Positions 16,312 through 24,958 of a stretch of 36,479 nt of DNA are shown piece by piece; position 1 is the first letter of the stretch, and each line of letters begins with the position of its first letter. A program made the position numbers and the translations under genes. This DNA comes from JAGXTF01 sp038317095 (GTDB taxonomy: Bacteria; Bacteroidota; Bacteroidia; NS11-12g; UBA955). The stretch lies in NCBI GenBank assembly GCA_038317095.1, contig JBBQBB010000034.1:1-36479 (forward strand). Direction: 5' to 3'. Under the pieces are notes generated by a model. It had not been told where the DNA came from and made no database searches. It was given only the letters and a program-made list of their open reading frames with translations.

Positions 16312-17196
16312 ATGGCAAACCAGAAAGAAATACGCGCAAGAATAGCTTCAACAATAAGCACCCAGCAAATCACCAAAGCGATGAAACTGGTTAGTGCTAC
16401 AAAATTGCGCAAAGCAAGTGAAGCTATAGTCCGCATGCGTCCCTATGCCCTTAAATTAAAAGGTATAATGTCTAACCTGCAGGATAGTGTAGATGATGAT
16501 CGCCTTGCAGTTTTTTTCAAAGAACGCGATGCTAAAAAGATTTTGATTGTTGCAATTAGCAGCGATAGAGGTCTTTGCGGTGCTTTTAATGCCAATGTTG
16601 TAAAACGCACCAAAGCTGTTGTTGAAAGCAAGTATCAGCAGCAGCAGCAGGCGGGTAACGTAACAATTTTGTGCATAGGCAAGAAGGCTTCTGAAACGCT
16701 GAAAAAATCAAATTATCAGATTGACAATAGCTATATCTCGTTGTTTCAAAATTTAAATGCAGATGCTGCATTTGAAGCGGCTGAATATGTTTTAGAGGCA
16801 TATAGAACCAATGCGTATGACCGCGTGGAAATTGTATTTAACCAATTCAAAAATGCAGCCACACAAATATTAACCAACGAGGTAATATTGCCCATATTGC
16901 AAGAAGATTTGGCAAATGAAACTGCAGAAGCAAGCAATGATTATATTTTTGAGCCGGGGAAAATTGAAATTTTACAAGATTTAATTCCACGTTCATTAAA
17001 AACGCAAATTTACCGTGCATTGTTGGATTCTTTGGCTTCAGAGCATGGAGCACGTATGATAAGTATGGACAAAGCCACAGAAAATGCGGGTGAATTGTTG
17101 AAAGCCTTTAAATTGGCTTACAACCAGGCTAGGCAAGCAGCCATTACCAACGAAATCTCTGAGATTGTTGGTGGTGCAGCGGCATTGGAAGGTTAA
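16312..17196 (+). CDS. atpG: ATP synthase F1 subunit gamma
   Basis: This is 294 residues from ATG 16312. The N-terminal helix (KEIRARIASTISTQQITKAM, then KLVSATKLRKA) and the C-terminal helix (ENAGELLKAFKLAYNQARQA, then AITNEISEIVGGAAAL) form the rotor shaft. The central Rossmann-like part carries SSDRGLCGAFNANV. It is the last gene of the operon; a strong terminator follows 24 bases later, so atpD and atpC must be encoded elsewhere, as is common in Bacteroidota. Confidence 0.97.
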   Translation: MANQKEIRARIASTISTQQITKAMKLVSATKLRKASEAIVRMRPYALKLKGIMSNLQDSVDDDRLAVFFKERDAKKILIVAISSDRGLCGAFNANVVKRTKAVVESKYQQQQQAGNVTILCIGKKASETLKKSNYQIDNSYISLFQNLNADAAFEAAEYVLEAYRTNAYDRVEIVFNQFKNAATQILTNEVILPILQEDLANETAEASNDYIFEPGKIEILQDLIPRSLKTQIYRALLDSLASEHGARMISMDKATENAGELLKAFKLAYNQARQAAITNEISEIVGGAAALEG

Positions 17197-17220
17197 ACTT
17201 GGTAGTATTTAAACAAAAGA

Positions 17221-17247
17221 AAAAACACCCTGTACCAGGGTGTTTTT
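17221..17247 (+). terminator. Rho-independent terminator of the atp operon
   Basis: AAAAACACCCTG (17221-17232) pairs perfectly over 12 bases with CAGGGTGTTTTT (17236-17247) around a three-base loop, with further T residues after the stem. It begins 24 bases past the atpG stop. Confidence 0.92.
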
Positions 17248-17307
17248 TTCTTTTACGCAATTCAGACATCTAAGCAATGAATTTATGTTTAAATTGCCCT
17301 TCGATTC

Positions 17308-19551
17308 ATGCGTAAAATTAACTTTCTATTTATTATATTGACATTTGGAATTTTAAAGGCCCAAAATTCAATTAACCCCAATGCAGAAAGTGGATCAAAA
17401 TTATCGGCCACGGCGCAGTTATATTTTGATTTGGGCAATGGTCAGAATCTATTTTTCCCTGATGCAGAAGGTAGAATACCTGCATTGGTGCAAATGAAAT
17501 TTGAAAAGGCTGCGTTGCCTGCGGGGTTAAAAGTGGAAGGCATTTTTGGAAATATTGTTTCTGTGCGTTGCAACCGCAATGAAATATCTAAATTGCTGGC
17601 AGAACCCAATGTGGAATATATAGAATTAAGTTGTCGGTTAAATAGAGTGCATAAACTTAACGATACGGGCCGAATTCTCAGTCATGTTAACGAAGTACAC
17701 GCAGGTTTATCGAATGGATTGAACGCAAATTATAAGGGACAAGGCGTAATTGTTGGCATTGTAGATATTGGATTTCAACCGGACAATCCAACCAATATGA
17801 ATGCAAACGGAACTGTATTTAGGGTAAAACGTTGGTGGCAGCAGGGCAATAAAAGTGGCACACAACCTTCCGGATTTTCATACGGCACAGAATTTAACAA
17901 TATTATAAATATTGGCACAGCGAGAGATGATGATGGCACCCATGGTACCCATGTTGCAGGAATAGCCGCAGGCAGTGGTTACACAACGCCATCAAATAAA
18001 TATATGGGAATGGCACCCGAAAGCGATATGGTATTTGTAAGCATTAAATACGCAAATGATACTTTAAATGGAAGTGCATTGGGCGATTACATAGTTGCCA
18101 ATCCTACCATTTTAGATGGGTTTAAATATATCTTTGATTATGCCCAATCCTTAGGAAAACCTGCTGTAATAAACCTAAGTTGGGGCATGCACACTGGGCC
18201 GCACGATGGGAATAGTTTATTTGACAAGGCGGTAGAAATACTAACGGGTCCGGGGAAAATACTGGTGGGTGCGTGTGGCAATGAAGCCGCCAATGAAATT
18301 CATGTTAAAACTACATTAAATAACGATACGGCCTACACATTTGCGCTAGACAGATCTAGAAATGACTACGTACACGAAAATGTATACTGCGACTTTTGGG
18401 GAGATAGTGCCCAAACCTTTGGATTGAATGTGTCCGTTTTCGATACAACGGGAGTAAAGAAACTGGAAACTCCCTTTTATTTCAGCTCAGGCGTTAAGGC
18501 ACAAAAAGTTGTTTTTGGGAATGGAACGGATACTGTTTGGGTAACCTTGGGCGCGAACAAAAGGTTTGCAAACAATGGCAAAGGCGAAATGCTTTTAATG
18601 GTAGAAACCAACTTTGCTAAAAACCAACGGATAAGAATAGGTATGACAGGTAAGGGCAGAATTGATGGATGGAACAGCGGTCAGGTTTATCGCTGGACAT
18701 CTGGTTCTTTTTTAAGTAAAGTTAAAGGAAATGATTTTACGGGAAAATATTTAACGGGGTTATCTGAAGGTACTGTAGGTGAAAATGGCGGCACAGGTAA
18801 AGCAACCATAACAGCAGGTGCCTATATTGCACGCAATAGTTGGCTAGATACCTCAGGCAAATACCATGCACAGAATTGGCTAAAAGTGGGTGAAATTGCA
18901 AACTTTTCTAGCCGCGGACCTACCGTAGATGGAAGGATAAAGCCAGATATTTCTGCACCTGGGCAGAACATAGCTTCTTCTATGAATTACCGTACTTTTT
19001 CACCTTGGATTTTAGACCAAACTACTTACGCGAGCCGCTTTTTGGGAAATACCCAATTTTGGGTATTATTTAGTGGAACCAGCATGGCAGCACCACATGT
19101 TGCAGGTATTGTAGCATTGATGTTGCAAGTGAATCCAAATTTAACCCCAGCGCAGGTAAAGGATGTGTTGCAAAAAACGGCTCAGCGTGATTTTTATACT
19201 GGAAAGGATAGTAATAATATTTATGGCTTCGGTAAAATTAATGCATTTGAAGCCGTAAAACTGTTGGTGAATTTGAATGTAAAGGATCCATTAAAAAGGG
19301 GAATGAAAGCGGTTGTATATCCGAACCCCGTTTCTTCTGAAATGATAGTAAGCTGCGGAATTTTTGCGGGCAAGAATGGAATATTTCAAATATTCGATAT
19401 CGCCGGCAAATTGGTTTCTGAACAAAACATAAATTTCGACAATACTGGAATTTGCAGTTTGCATGCCAGTGGTTTTTTAAATGGCATTTATGCATGGCGT
19501 ATTTTGTGCAACAACAACAAAGCCAGCGGTAAATTGGTGGTTCAGCACTAA
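17308..19551 (+). CDS. Subtilisin-family (S8) serine peptidase with type A T9SS C-terminal domain
   Basis: The 747 residues start at ATG 17308 with a signal peptide ending near residue 19 (LTFGILKAQ). A pro-region runs to about 130. The catalytic triad is visible: Asp153 in VGIVDIGFQPDN, His212 in DDGTHGTHVAG, and Ser592 in SGTSMAAPHVAG; Asn325 in GACGNE is the oxyanion residue. A large insert (about 335-520, beta-rich) splits the catalytic domain between His and Ser. The last ~75 residues (VYPNPVSSEMIVS, then IFDIAGKLVSEQNI and FLNGIYAWRI) are a type A T9SS sorting domain, so the enzyme is predicted to be exported to the surface or medium. The stop overlaps that of glsB by a few bases. Confidence 0.95.
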   Translation: MRKINFLFIILTFGILKAQNSINPNAESGSKLSATAQLYFDLGNGQNLFFPDAEGRIPALVQMKFEKAALPAGLKVEGIFGNIVSVRCNRNEISKLLAEPNVEYIELSCRLNRVHKLNDTGRILSHVNEVHAGLSNGLNANYKGQGVIVGIVDIGFQPDNPTNMNANGTVFRVKRWWQQGNKSGTQPSGFSYGTEFNNIINIGTARDDDGTHGTHVAGIAAGSGYTTPSNKYMGMAPESDMVFVSIKYANDTLNGSALGDYIVANPTILDGFKYIFDYAQSLGKPAVINLSWGMHTGPHDGNSLFDKAVEILTGPGKILVGACGNEAANEIHVKTTLNNDTAYTFALDRSRNDYVHENVYCDFWGDSAQTFGLNVSVFDTTGVKKLETPFYFSSGVKAQKVVFGNGTDTVWVTLGANKRFANNGKGEMLLMVETNFAKNQRIRIGMTGKGRIDGWNSGQVYRWTSGSFLSKVKGNDFTGKYLTGLSEGTVGENGGTGKATITAGAYIARNSWLDTSGKYHAQNWLKVGEIANFSSRGPTVDGRIKPDISAPGQNIASSMNYRTFSPWILDQTTYASRFLGNTQFWVLFSGTSMAAPHVAGIVALMLQVNPNLTPAQVKDVLQKTAQRDFYTGKDSNNIYGFGKINAFEAVKLLVNLNVKDPLKRGMKAVVYPNPVSSEMIVSCGIFAGKNGIFQIFDIAGKLVSEQNINFDNTGICSLHASGFLNGIYAWRILCNNNKASGKLVVQH

Positions 19552-20492
19552 CCGTTCTGCGAAGCTAAATATTGCACGTAACTATTTACATGCCTGTCTT
19601 TTTTGGATAGATAAATATCTGCGATGGTTATCATAATACCCGTTTCTTCCACTGCGCCGAAGTGCGAATTTATTGATGTTCCAAATGTTTTCATGGTAGG
19701 ACTAATGTTCATATAACTATTTACGAGTGGGGGTATATTTTCACCCAAAGCCCGAACATCGTGGTTCAGCAATTGATGCCCTTCCTTGTAAGACTTTCCT
19801 TGCAGAGATTGTATAAATGCACTGCAATCGGTTTCAATTTGCAGCGGATTGGGAATAGAAATAAGTACATCAGGATCGGGAAAGAAATGATGCATGAAGC
19901 TGAGGATAAGATCTCGTGCTTGACGATTAAAATCGGTATACATAGTAACTTTGCCAAAAAAGTAACGAATACTTGGGTGAATCACTGTCAATGCGCCCAG
20001 ACCATCCCACAAATTGTCTAATGAGAAAAGACCTTTTCTATTTTCAATACTGGGCTGGTATTGGGGTTGTACAAAACTTCGCCCTAGTTCTATCGTCCAA
20101 GGAAAAAAATCGTTTTTCATTTTTTCACTGTAAGTCACAATCTCGCTGGTAGATAAATGATAATTGCCTTTAGAATCTCTAGCATCACCGCAAAGTTTAT
20201 ATCGGTATCCACCCACAATTTCTTGATCTTCGGTGTTCCAAACAATGAGTTGCTGATAGGCAAAGTCGCCAGTATCGAATTCATCAATATCGGCATTTTT
20301 ACCGGTACCACCGCCAGCAGCGCGAAAGGTTAGTTCGCGCAAACGCCCGAGTTCTTTTAACAGATTGGGAGATTTGTTGCCATTGAAAATATAGATTTTG
20401 TTGTTGCCATTGTTTGTGGGTCGCACAAAGCAATCGTTCTGCAGTTCTTCTATTAGTACGTTTCTTTCTAATTTATCTATAATTGGCTGCAT
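19548..20492 (-). CDS. glsB: GNAT-type N-acyltransferase, GlsB-like (amino-acid lipid synthesis)
   Basis: This is 314 residues with ATG 20492. The family marks (hemolysin/OlsB-type acetyltransferase, PF13444) are GRLRELTFRAAGGGTGKNAD, DIDEFD, YQQLIVWN, IVGGYRYKLC, and IELGRSFVQPQYQP. This family N-acylates an amino acid with a 3-hydroxyacyl group from acyl carrier protein. In Bacteroides, GlsB does this with glycine and GlsA adds the second acyl chain. Here GlsA lies just upstream on the same strand (108-base gap), which strongly supports the pair. The amino-acid head group (Gly, Ser, Orn) cannot be told from sequence. The stop (TAG 19550-19548) overlaps the convergent subtilase stop. Confidence 0.85.
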   Translation of the reverse strand: MQPIIDKLERNVLIEELQNDCFVRPTNNGNNKIYIFNGNKSPNLLKELGRLRELTFRAAGGGTGKNADIDEFDTGDFAYQQLIVWNTEDQEIVGGYRYKLCGDARDSKGNYHLSTSEIVTYSEKMKNDFFPWTIELGRSFVQPQYQPSIENRKGLFSLDNLWDGLGALTVIHPSIRYFFGKVTMYTDFNRQARDLILSFMHHFFPDPDVLISIPNPLQIETDCSAFIQSLQGKSYKEGHQLLNHDVRALGENIPPLVNSYMNISPTMKTFGTSINSHFGAVEETGIMITIADIYLSKKDRHVNSYVQYLASQNG

Positions 20493-20600
20493 GCTTTAAG
20501 CGGCAATTTAGGGAAAAAGAAATGAAATTACCGTTAGGATTTGTTAAAACCAAATCAATTTCAATAAAGACTGTAACTATTCTATAAACACCAAACGAAA

Positions 20601-21476
20601 CTAACGATTCATATATTCGAGAAAAGTAAGGTTTTTGTTTTTCACCATGGCGTATATATATTCTCGAATATGATATGCCCATTCTGGTTGGCTGTATTGC
20701 TTGTCGAAAGTAGAAGCGGGGATAGGTTTTCCAAAATAGATGTGCAAGTGTTTGCCTTTTTGTTGAAACATTTCGTCGGACAAAAAAAACATTTCTATAT
20801 TGGCTTTAATTCCTAAAAAACGACGAATGCGGGCGATATTGTAAAAACGGTTTGAATTTTTGCCTTCTATAAAAGTGGGGATAATGGGTAAATTGTATTT
20901 TATAGCCCTAGAAATAAATCCTTTGTTCCAGTCCAAATCATGGATAATTCCTTTTTGTTTTCTAGAACAAATACCAGCGGGGAAAATCAGCACCAAATCG
21001 CCGCTGGCATAAGTATCGTCAACTCGTTTTAAAGATTCGCGAGGGCTGCTGCCCAATTTGTTGACTGGAATAAATTGGGATTGAAAATTAGGCAAATTCA
21101 TTAAAATATCATTCACAATAAATTTACTATCCGGCCGAATTTTGGTCGCTTCTACCAACAACGCCATACCATCTATTGCACCCAAAGGGTGGTTGCTGGC
21201 AACAATTGCCCCACCAGATAATGGAATGTTCTCTTTTCCGATGGATTCGAAAGTTGCACCAACCATGGCAATAGACAGCGCTGCAAATTGAGAATCGTTT
21301 AGATCCGCACCCTTAGCCAATGCTCCATTGATTTCATCTTGATGGACAATTTTTTTAATCCAATTTACAATAAAACCAGGAATAAATTTAGCCAATAAGG
21401 GATTCTTATCCTTTAAGATTTTGTGTATATCCAAAGAGAAATACTTTTTTATTTCCGGATGTATCTTGTTTGTCAT
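20601..21476 (-). CDS. glsA: GlsA-like O-acyltransferase (PlsC superfamily)
   Basis: The 291 residues, ATG 21476, show a glycerolipid acyltransferase fold: SNHPLGAIDGM (an H-x5-D catalytic motif, one residue longer than the usual H-x4-D, as in the GlsA subgroup) and LVLIFPAGICSRKQ, with a later PIIPTFIEG substrate-site block. The N-terminal third is helical and amphipathic, without a clear signal peptide, so it is probably a peripheral inner-membrane protein. With glsB it would complete a diacylated amino-acid lipid. It starts six bases after the DUF2279 gene and so belongs to the same operon. Confidence 0.85.
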   Translation of the reverse strand: MTNKIHPEIKKYFSLDIHKILKDKNPLLAKFIPGFIVNWIKKIVHQDEINGALAKGADLNDSQFAALSIAMVGATFESIGKENIPLSGGAIVASNHPLGAIDGMALLVEATKIRPDSKFIVNDILMNLPNFQSQFIPVNKLGSSPRESLKRVDDTYASGDLVLIFPAGICSRKQKGIIHDLDWNKGFISRAIKYNLPIIPTFIEGKNSNRFYNIARIRRFLGIKANIEMFFLSDEMFQQKGKHLHIYFGKPIPASTFDKQYSQPEWAYHIREYIYAMVKNKNLTFLEYMNR

Positions 21477-21482
21477 TTTTTA

Positions 21483-22388
21483 TTACCTATGAATCCAATG
21501 AAAGATTGCTTTGTTGTTCCCAAATTCTAAAGTAGGCAAAGGTATACGAACATGTTCCGTGAGCCATAATATTGGTTTTAGCCATGTATGTCTTGTTTTT
21601 ACATAACCAAAAGATAAGCTTGGACTTAAATAAAATTGCCTGTATCTTTTTATATCCGATCGGTCTATGGTGTTTTTATTGGCATCCAACCAAATGTTGT
21701 CGTTGCCACCTACCATGCCGGTTGCACCGTATCCCATGCTTATTCCCAAAAACTTTGGCCACCATTTGCTTTTTATTCCCAATTTGTTGGGATTAAAATC
21801 CAACCAATATGTTTGCCCATTATAGTCTTTTAATACCGTTTCTGGGAATGTATGTCCTAGCAAATCGGGCCTAATTTTATGAAACCGGGTACTGGAAACG
21901 CTAAAACGAAATGGCACTTTAGATTTGCCCCAAAAATATTGTTGTATACCCGAAAAAAAAAGGCCAGCAGTATTGGCAATCAAATCTCCGGAAGAAGCTC
22001 CCCAAGCTGCGCTGCGCCCATCGAAATATTCAATGGCAAACTGAAAAACCAAAGCAGATGATGCGCCATAAATTGCACTTTTTTTGCGATTATAGCCTGC
22101 CCATTTAAAACTTTCTGCAACTGTATTGGTAATAATGGCAGCAGACCATGCGTGGCCGACTTTATCCATTTGAAGCCATTCTTTGTTGTCATTGATCCAA
22201 TGAAATTTAGCAGTAGGATAGGTAGAATACCAAGTTTGATACAATGCAGTATGCACACCGGTTGCCAAACCAATATCTGAGCACCAAACAACGGTTTTTC
22301 TTTGCTTAATTCTTTGCGAACTATCCAGGGTAGCAGATGATATTTGTACATACAAACAACATACAAATATTGAAATTCCCTGTTTCAT
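21483..22388 (-). CDS. DUF2279 family envelope protein
   Basis: This is 301 residues with ATG 22388 and an N-terminal signal peptide (about 1-19). The DUF2279/YfiM-like region spans about residues 50-180: WLQMDKVGHAWSAAIITNTV, then EYFDGRSAAWGASSGDLIAN. In this family the Lys-Val-Gly-His segment and the Ala-rich hydrophobic turns are conserved; function is not known. The C-terminal half contains aromatic beta strands (KWWPKFLGISMGYGATGMVG; FYLSPSLSFGYVKT), which suggests an outer-membrane setting. It lies four bases after the phosphohexomutase gene and six before glsA, so it probably has an envelope role linked to them. Confidence 0.8.
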   Translation of the reverse strand: MKQGISIFVCCLYVQISSATLDSSQRIKQRKTVVWCSDIGLATGVHTALYQTWYSTYPTAKFHWINDNKEWLQMDKVGHAWSAAIITNTVAESFKWAGYNRKKSAIYGASSALVFQFAIEYFDGRSAAWGASSGDLIANTAGLFFSGIQQYFWGKSKVPFRFSVSSTRFHKIRPDLLGHTFPETVLKDYNGQTYWLDFNPNKLGIKSKWWPKFLGISMGYGATGMVGGNDNIWLDANKNTIDRSDIKRYRQFYLSPSLSFGYVKTRHTWLKPILWLTEHVRIPLPTLEFGNNKAIFHWIHR

Positions 22389-22392
22389 CCAA

Positions 22393-23790
22393 TTATCTTA
22401 AAATGGTAGATTTTACTTTATCTAATATGGAAAAAGCTTCCGCGGAATTCGCAGCTTCGGCATACACACGCAGCACAGGTTCTGTGCCACTGGGCCTAAT
22501 CATTGCCCATCGATCGTTTCCAAATCTAAATTTATAGCCATCTGTATCTTCTATGGTTTCAATGCTCAAATCTTCGAAATTTTTATAGGTACCAGATTTG
22601 CAAGATAAAATTATGGATTGCTTTATGGCTTCTGTGATATGCAAGTCGTATCGTTCCACAGCAAAAGTTCCAATTTGTGCGTAAATATCAGCCAACAATT
22701 GTGAAACTGTTTTACCTGTTTTTGCCATAAATTCCATAATAACCAACCCCATCCAAATACCGTCTCTTTCTGGAATATGGCCTTTAATGGCAATACCCCC
22801 ACTTTCTTCAGCACCTATAAGTACATCGTCTGAAATCATATATTCGCAAATGTATTTAAAGCCAATTTTGGTGGTAATGGTTTCAATTCCCTTGAGTTTG
22901 CAAAGTGCTTGCACTTTATCGCTTACAGAAAAACTTTTCACCACCTTACCACTCATATTTTTATGAGTGGTTAAATATTCTATCAACAGTAAAATCAGAT
23001 TGTGGCTGTCTACAAAGTTTCCATTCTCATCAAAAAAACCAATTCTATCTGCATCTCCATCGGTAGCTAAGCCACATAAATAATTGGCATTGTTTTTTAA
23101 CAATTCCGAAATTTCTGGTAAATTTTTAAGGATTGGCTCTGGCGCGCGGCCATTAAAACCTGGGTTAAATTCAGCATGCAAAAGGTGTGCTCCTGGCAAC
23201 GCACGGCGAACTACATTTTGACCCGCACCAAACATGGCATCATATACCAAATTGCCGCTTACTGCTTGCAATGCTTGCATATCGAAACTAGAAGTTAAAT
23301 GGTTTAAATACATTTGTTCAAAATCACCATAAACCACCAATCCAGAAGTTATAAAATCGTCAAAATTGGCAGGCAGTACAGTGCTTAATGGTATGGCATT
23401 TTCTACAAATTCTATTTCAGAAGGAATTACAGGTCCACCGTAATTTGCTTTTAATTTATAACCATTATAAGCAGCCGGATTGTGACTGGCCGTAATAATA
23501 ATTCCTGCAGTGGCATTTAAACGATTGGTAGCCAAACTAACCATAGGGGTTGAAACAAACCCAGAGGAAAGGATGGTTTTTACGCCGTTCGCTGCCAAAA
23601 TTGCCGCTGTGGTTTTGGCAAACATTTCGCCACCAAAACGACAATCGTAACCTACTACGCAGCTTGCATTAGGATCTTTGTGTTTAAGCCAAATGGCGGT
23701 GGCTTGTGCCACACGTCTTACATTTTCTGTGGTGAAATTGTCTGCAATAATTTCTCGCCAACCATCGGTTCCAAATTTTATCGTATACAT
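22393..23790 (-). CDS. Phosphoglucomutase/phosphomannomutase (alpha-D-phosphohexomutase)
   Basis: The 465 residues, ATG 23790, show all four family motifs: the catalytic phosphoserine Ser102 in TASHNPAAYNG, the metal loop DGDADR at 244-249, the sugar loop EESGG at 328-332, and the phosphate loop RPSGTEP near 435. The N-terminus FGTDGWRE is also typical. It interconverts hexose 1- and 6-phosphates for glycan or storage pathways; whether glucose or mannose is preferred cannot be read here. It is shorter than eukaryote-type phosphopentomutases, so that alternative is less likely. It is tightly packed in the operon (8 bases upstream, 4 downstream). Confidence 0.94.
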   Translation of the reverse strand: MYTIKFGTDGWREIIADNFTTENVRRVAQATAIWLKHKDPNASCVVGYDCRFGGEMFAKTTAAILAANGVKTILSSGFVSTPMVSLATNRLNATAGIIITASHNPAAYNGYKLKANYGGPVIPSEIEFVENAIPLSTVLPANFDDFITSGLVVYGDFEQMYLNHLTSSFDMQALQAVSGNLVYDAMFGAGQNVVRRALPGAHLLHAEFNPGFNGRAPEPILKNLPEISELLKNNANYLCGLATDGDADRIGFFDENGNFVDSHNLILLLIEYLTTHKNMSGKVVKSFSVSDKVQALCKLKGIETITTKIGFKYICEYMISDDVLIGAEESGGIAIKGHIPERDGIWMGLVIMEFMAKTGKTVSQLLADIYAQIGTFAVERYDLHITEAIKQSIILSCKSGTYKNFEDLSIETIEDTDGYKFRFGNDRWAMIRPSGTEPVLRVYAEAANSAEAFSILDKVKSTILR

Positions 23791-23798
23791 TTTATAGT

Positions 23799-24938
23799 TT
23801 AATAGAATTTAACATATCGGCTCACTTGCGTCCAAGAATATTTTTCCAAAGATTTAAGAAATTTGGGCGAATCTTCTTCTGTTACGTAAGCATTGTTTAA
23901 CTTTATGATATTGTATTTAAAAACTTTTTCTTTGAGTACGTCTTCGGCAGTTTTTAAATTGTAAAGAACCTCCCAACCTAATAGAACATCAATTGGCAGT
24001 GGATTGAGTGGTTTGTTGTTTACGAATATCAACACGGTTTTAACTTTATAGTCTATATACCCTGCTTTTTTTATCCAAATTTCGTTCACTTCAATTCGTG
24101 TGACAGTAATTTCGCTTTTAAAAGATTTATAATCATAATATAAATCAGCACCTAGGTTAAACAAAACTTCGCGGTTTACATTCAAATAATTTTGAATATT
24201 TTTAAAGAAAACATTCCCAATTTCTGTTGGTTCATTTATATCGGGTTCTATTACATAATGAATGTTTTTTGATATTGGCATGGGATAAAGCCCTTCTATT
24301 TTTCGCCTGCTAAAAAAAGCTTTGTCTCTAATTTTAATTGCATCAGAAGGCTTTTTCTGAAAATTTTTATTTCCAAATTGAACAATGTTAAAATTGTAAT
24401 TTCTACTATACAATGCATTGGTTAGTGTCAATTCTGCGGGGCCGTTTACATTGCATTCTATTTGTGAAGCCACCATTAAGTTCCAACATTCCGTAAAATC
24501 TACATAACCATAACTCACTTTTCCGTTCTTACCTTGGTTTATAAAGGTTGCACCTATAATGGTAAAGGTAGTTTTAAATCGGGTGCTTGTCCAAAATTCA
24601 TGCAAAAAAACATCTTGTGATTTTAAAAAACTTGTGCCAGAACTTTTTTCAATTTCGGCCAGCGACCGCGCTTCAATTTTAGATTGTTTATAGGGCGAAT
24701 CCCACAAGCTTATTTTACCTTGTTGAATCATTTTGTAAAAAAAATCTACCATGGAAAATGCTATGTTAAAACCCATGGTATCGCTTTGGCGAGCTAGGTT
24801 TATATGAACCAATACGGGTTTATCCGTATATGCATATAAGGACTTGACGCCAGTAAAAACGAAAACAAAAAACAATATTTTAATAAACCCTAATTTTCTA
24901 AGAGGTTTCCGATTTTTACTATATGTGGAATGTAGCAT
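23799..24938 (-). CDS. Secreted or periplasmic protein of unknown function
   Basis: This is 379 residues with ATG 24938. A basic stretch and hydrophobic segment (KILFFVFVFTGVKSLYAY) are the likely signal peptide, cut near residue 36. I do not recognise a family. Visible features are an early helical block (AFSMVDFFYKMIQQGKISLW) that recalls the GldN/PorN start only faintly, a beta-rich middle (TFTIIGATFINQGKNGKVSY), and a C-terminal block with YYDYKSFKSEITVTRIEVNE. There are no paired cysteines and no T9SS domain, so it is probably periplasmic. It lies 20 bases after the acyl-CoA dehydrogenase and 8 before the phosphohexomutase, inside the operon. Confidence 0.7.
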   Translation of the reverse strand: MLHSTYSKNRKPLRKLGFIKILFFVFVFTGVKSLYAYTDKPVLVHINLARQSDTMGFNIAFSMVDFFYKMIQQGKISLWDSPYKQSKIEARSLAEIEKSSGTSFLKSQDVFLHEFWTSTRFKTTFTIIGATFINQGKNGKVSYGYVDFTECWNLMVASQIECNVNGPAELTLTNALYSRNYNFNIVQFGNKNFQKKPSDAIKIRDKAFFSRRKIEGLYPMPISKNIHYVIEPDINEPTEIGNVFFKNIQNYLNVNREVLFNLGADLYYDYKSFKSEITVTRIEVNEIWIKKAGYIDYKVKTVLIFVNNKPLNPLPIDVLLGWEVLYNLKTAEDVLKEKVFKYNIIKLNNAYVTEEDSPKFLKSLEKYSWTQVSRYVKFY

Positions 24939-24958
24939 TTATTTTTTTTATGTAATTT

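Noticed and set aside
20493..20600. Possible small gene or terminator between glsA and glsB
   Set aside because: The 108-base gap has an open minus frame into glsA but no start with family sequence, no stable hairpin, and no T-run; it may be only a leader.
23799..24938. GldN/PorN homologue
   Set aside because: Only a short helix is similar by eye; the rest lacks the GldN core pattern, so I left the gene unnamed.
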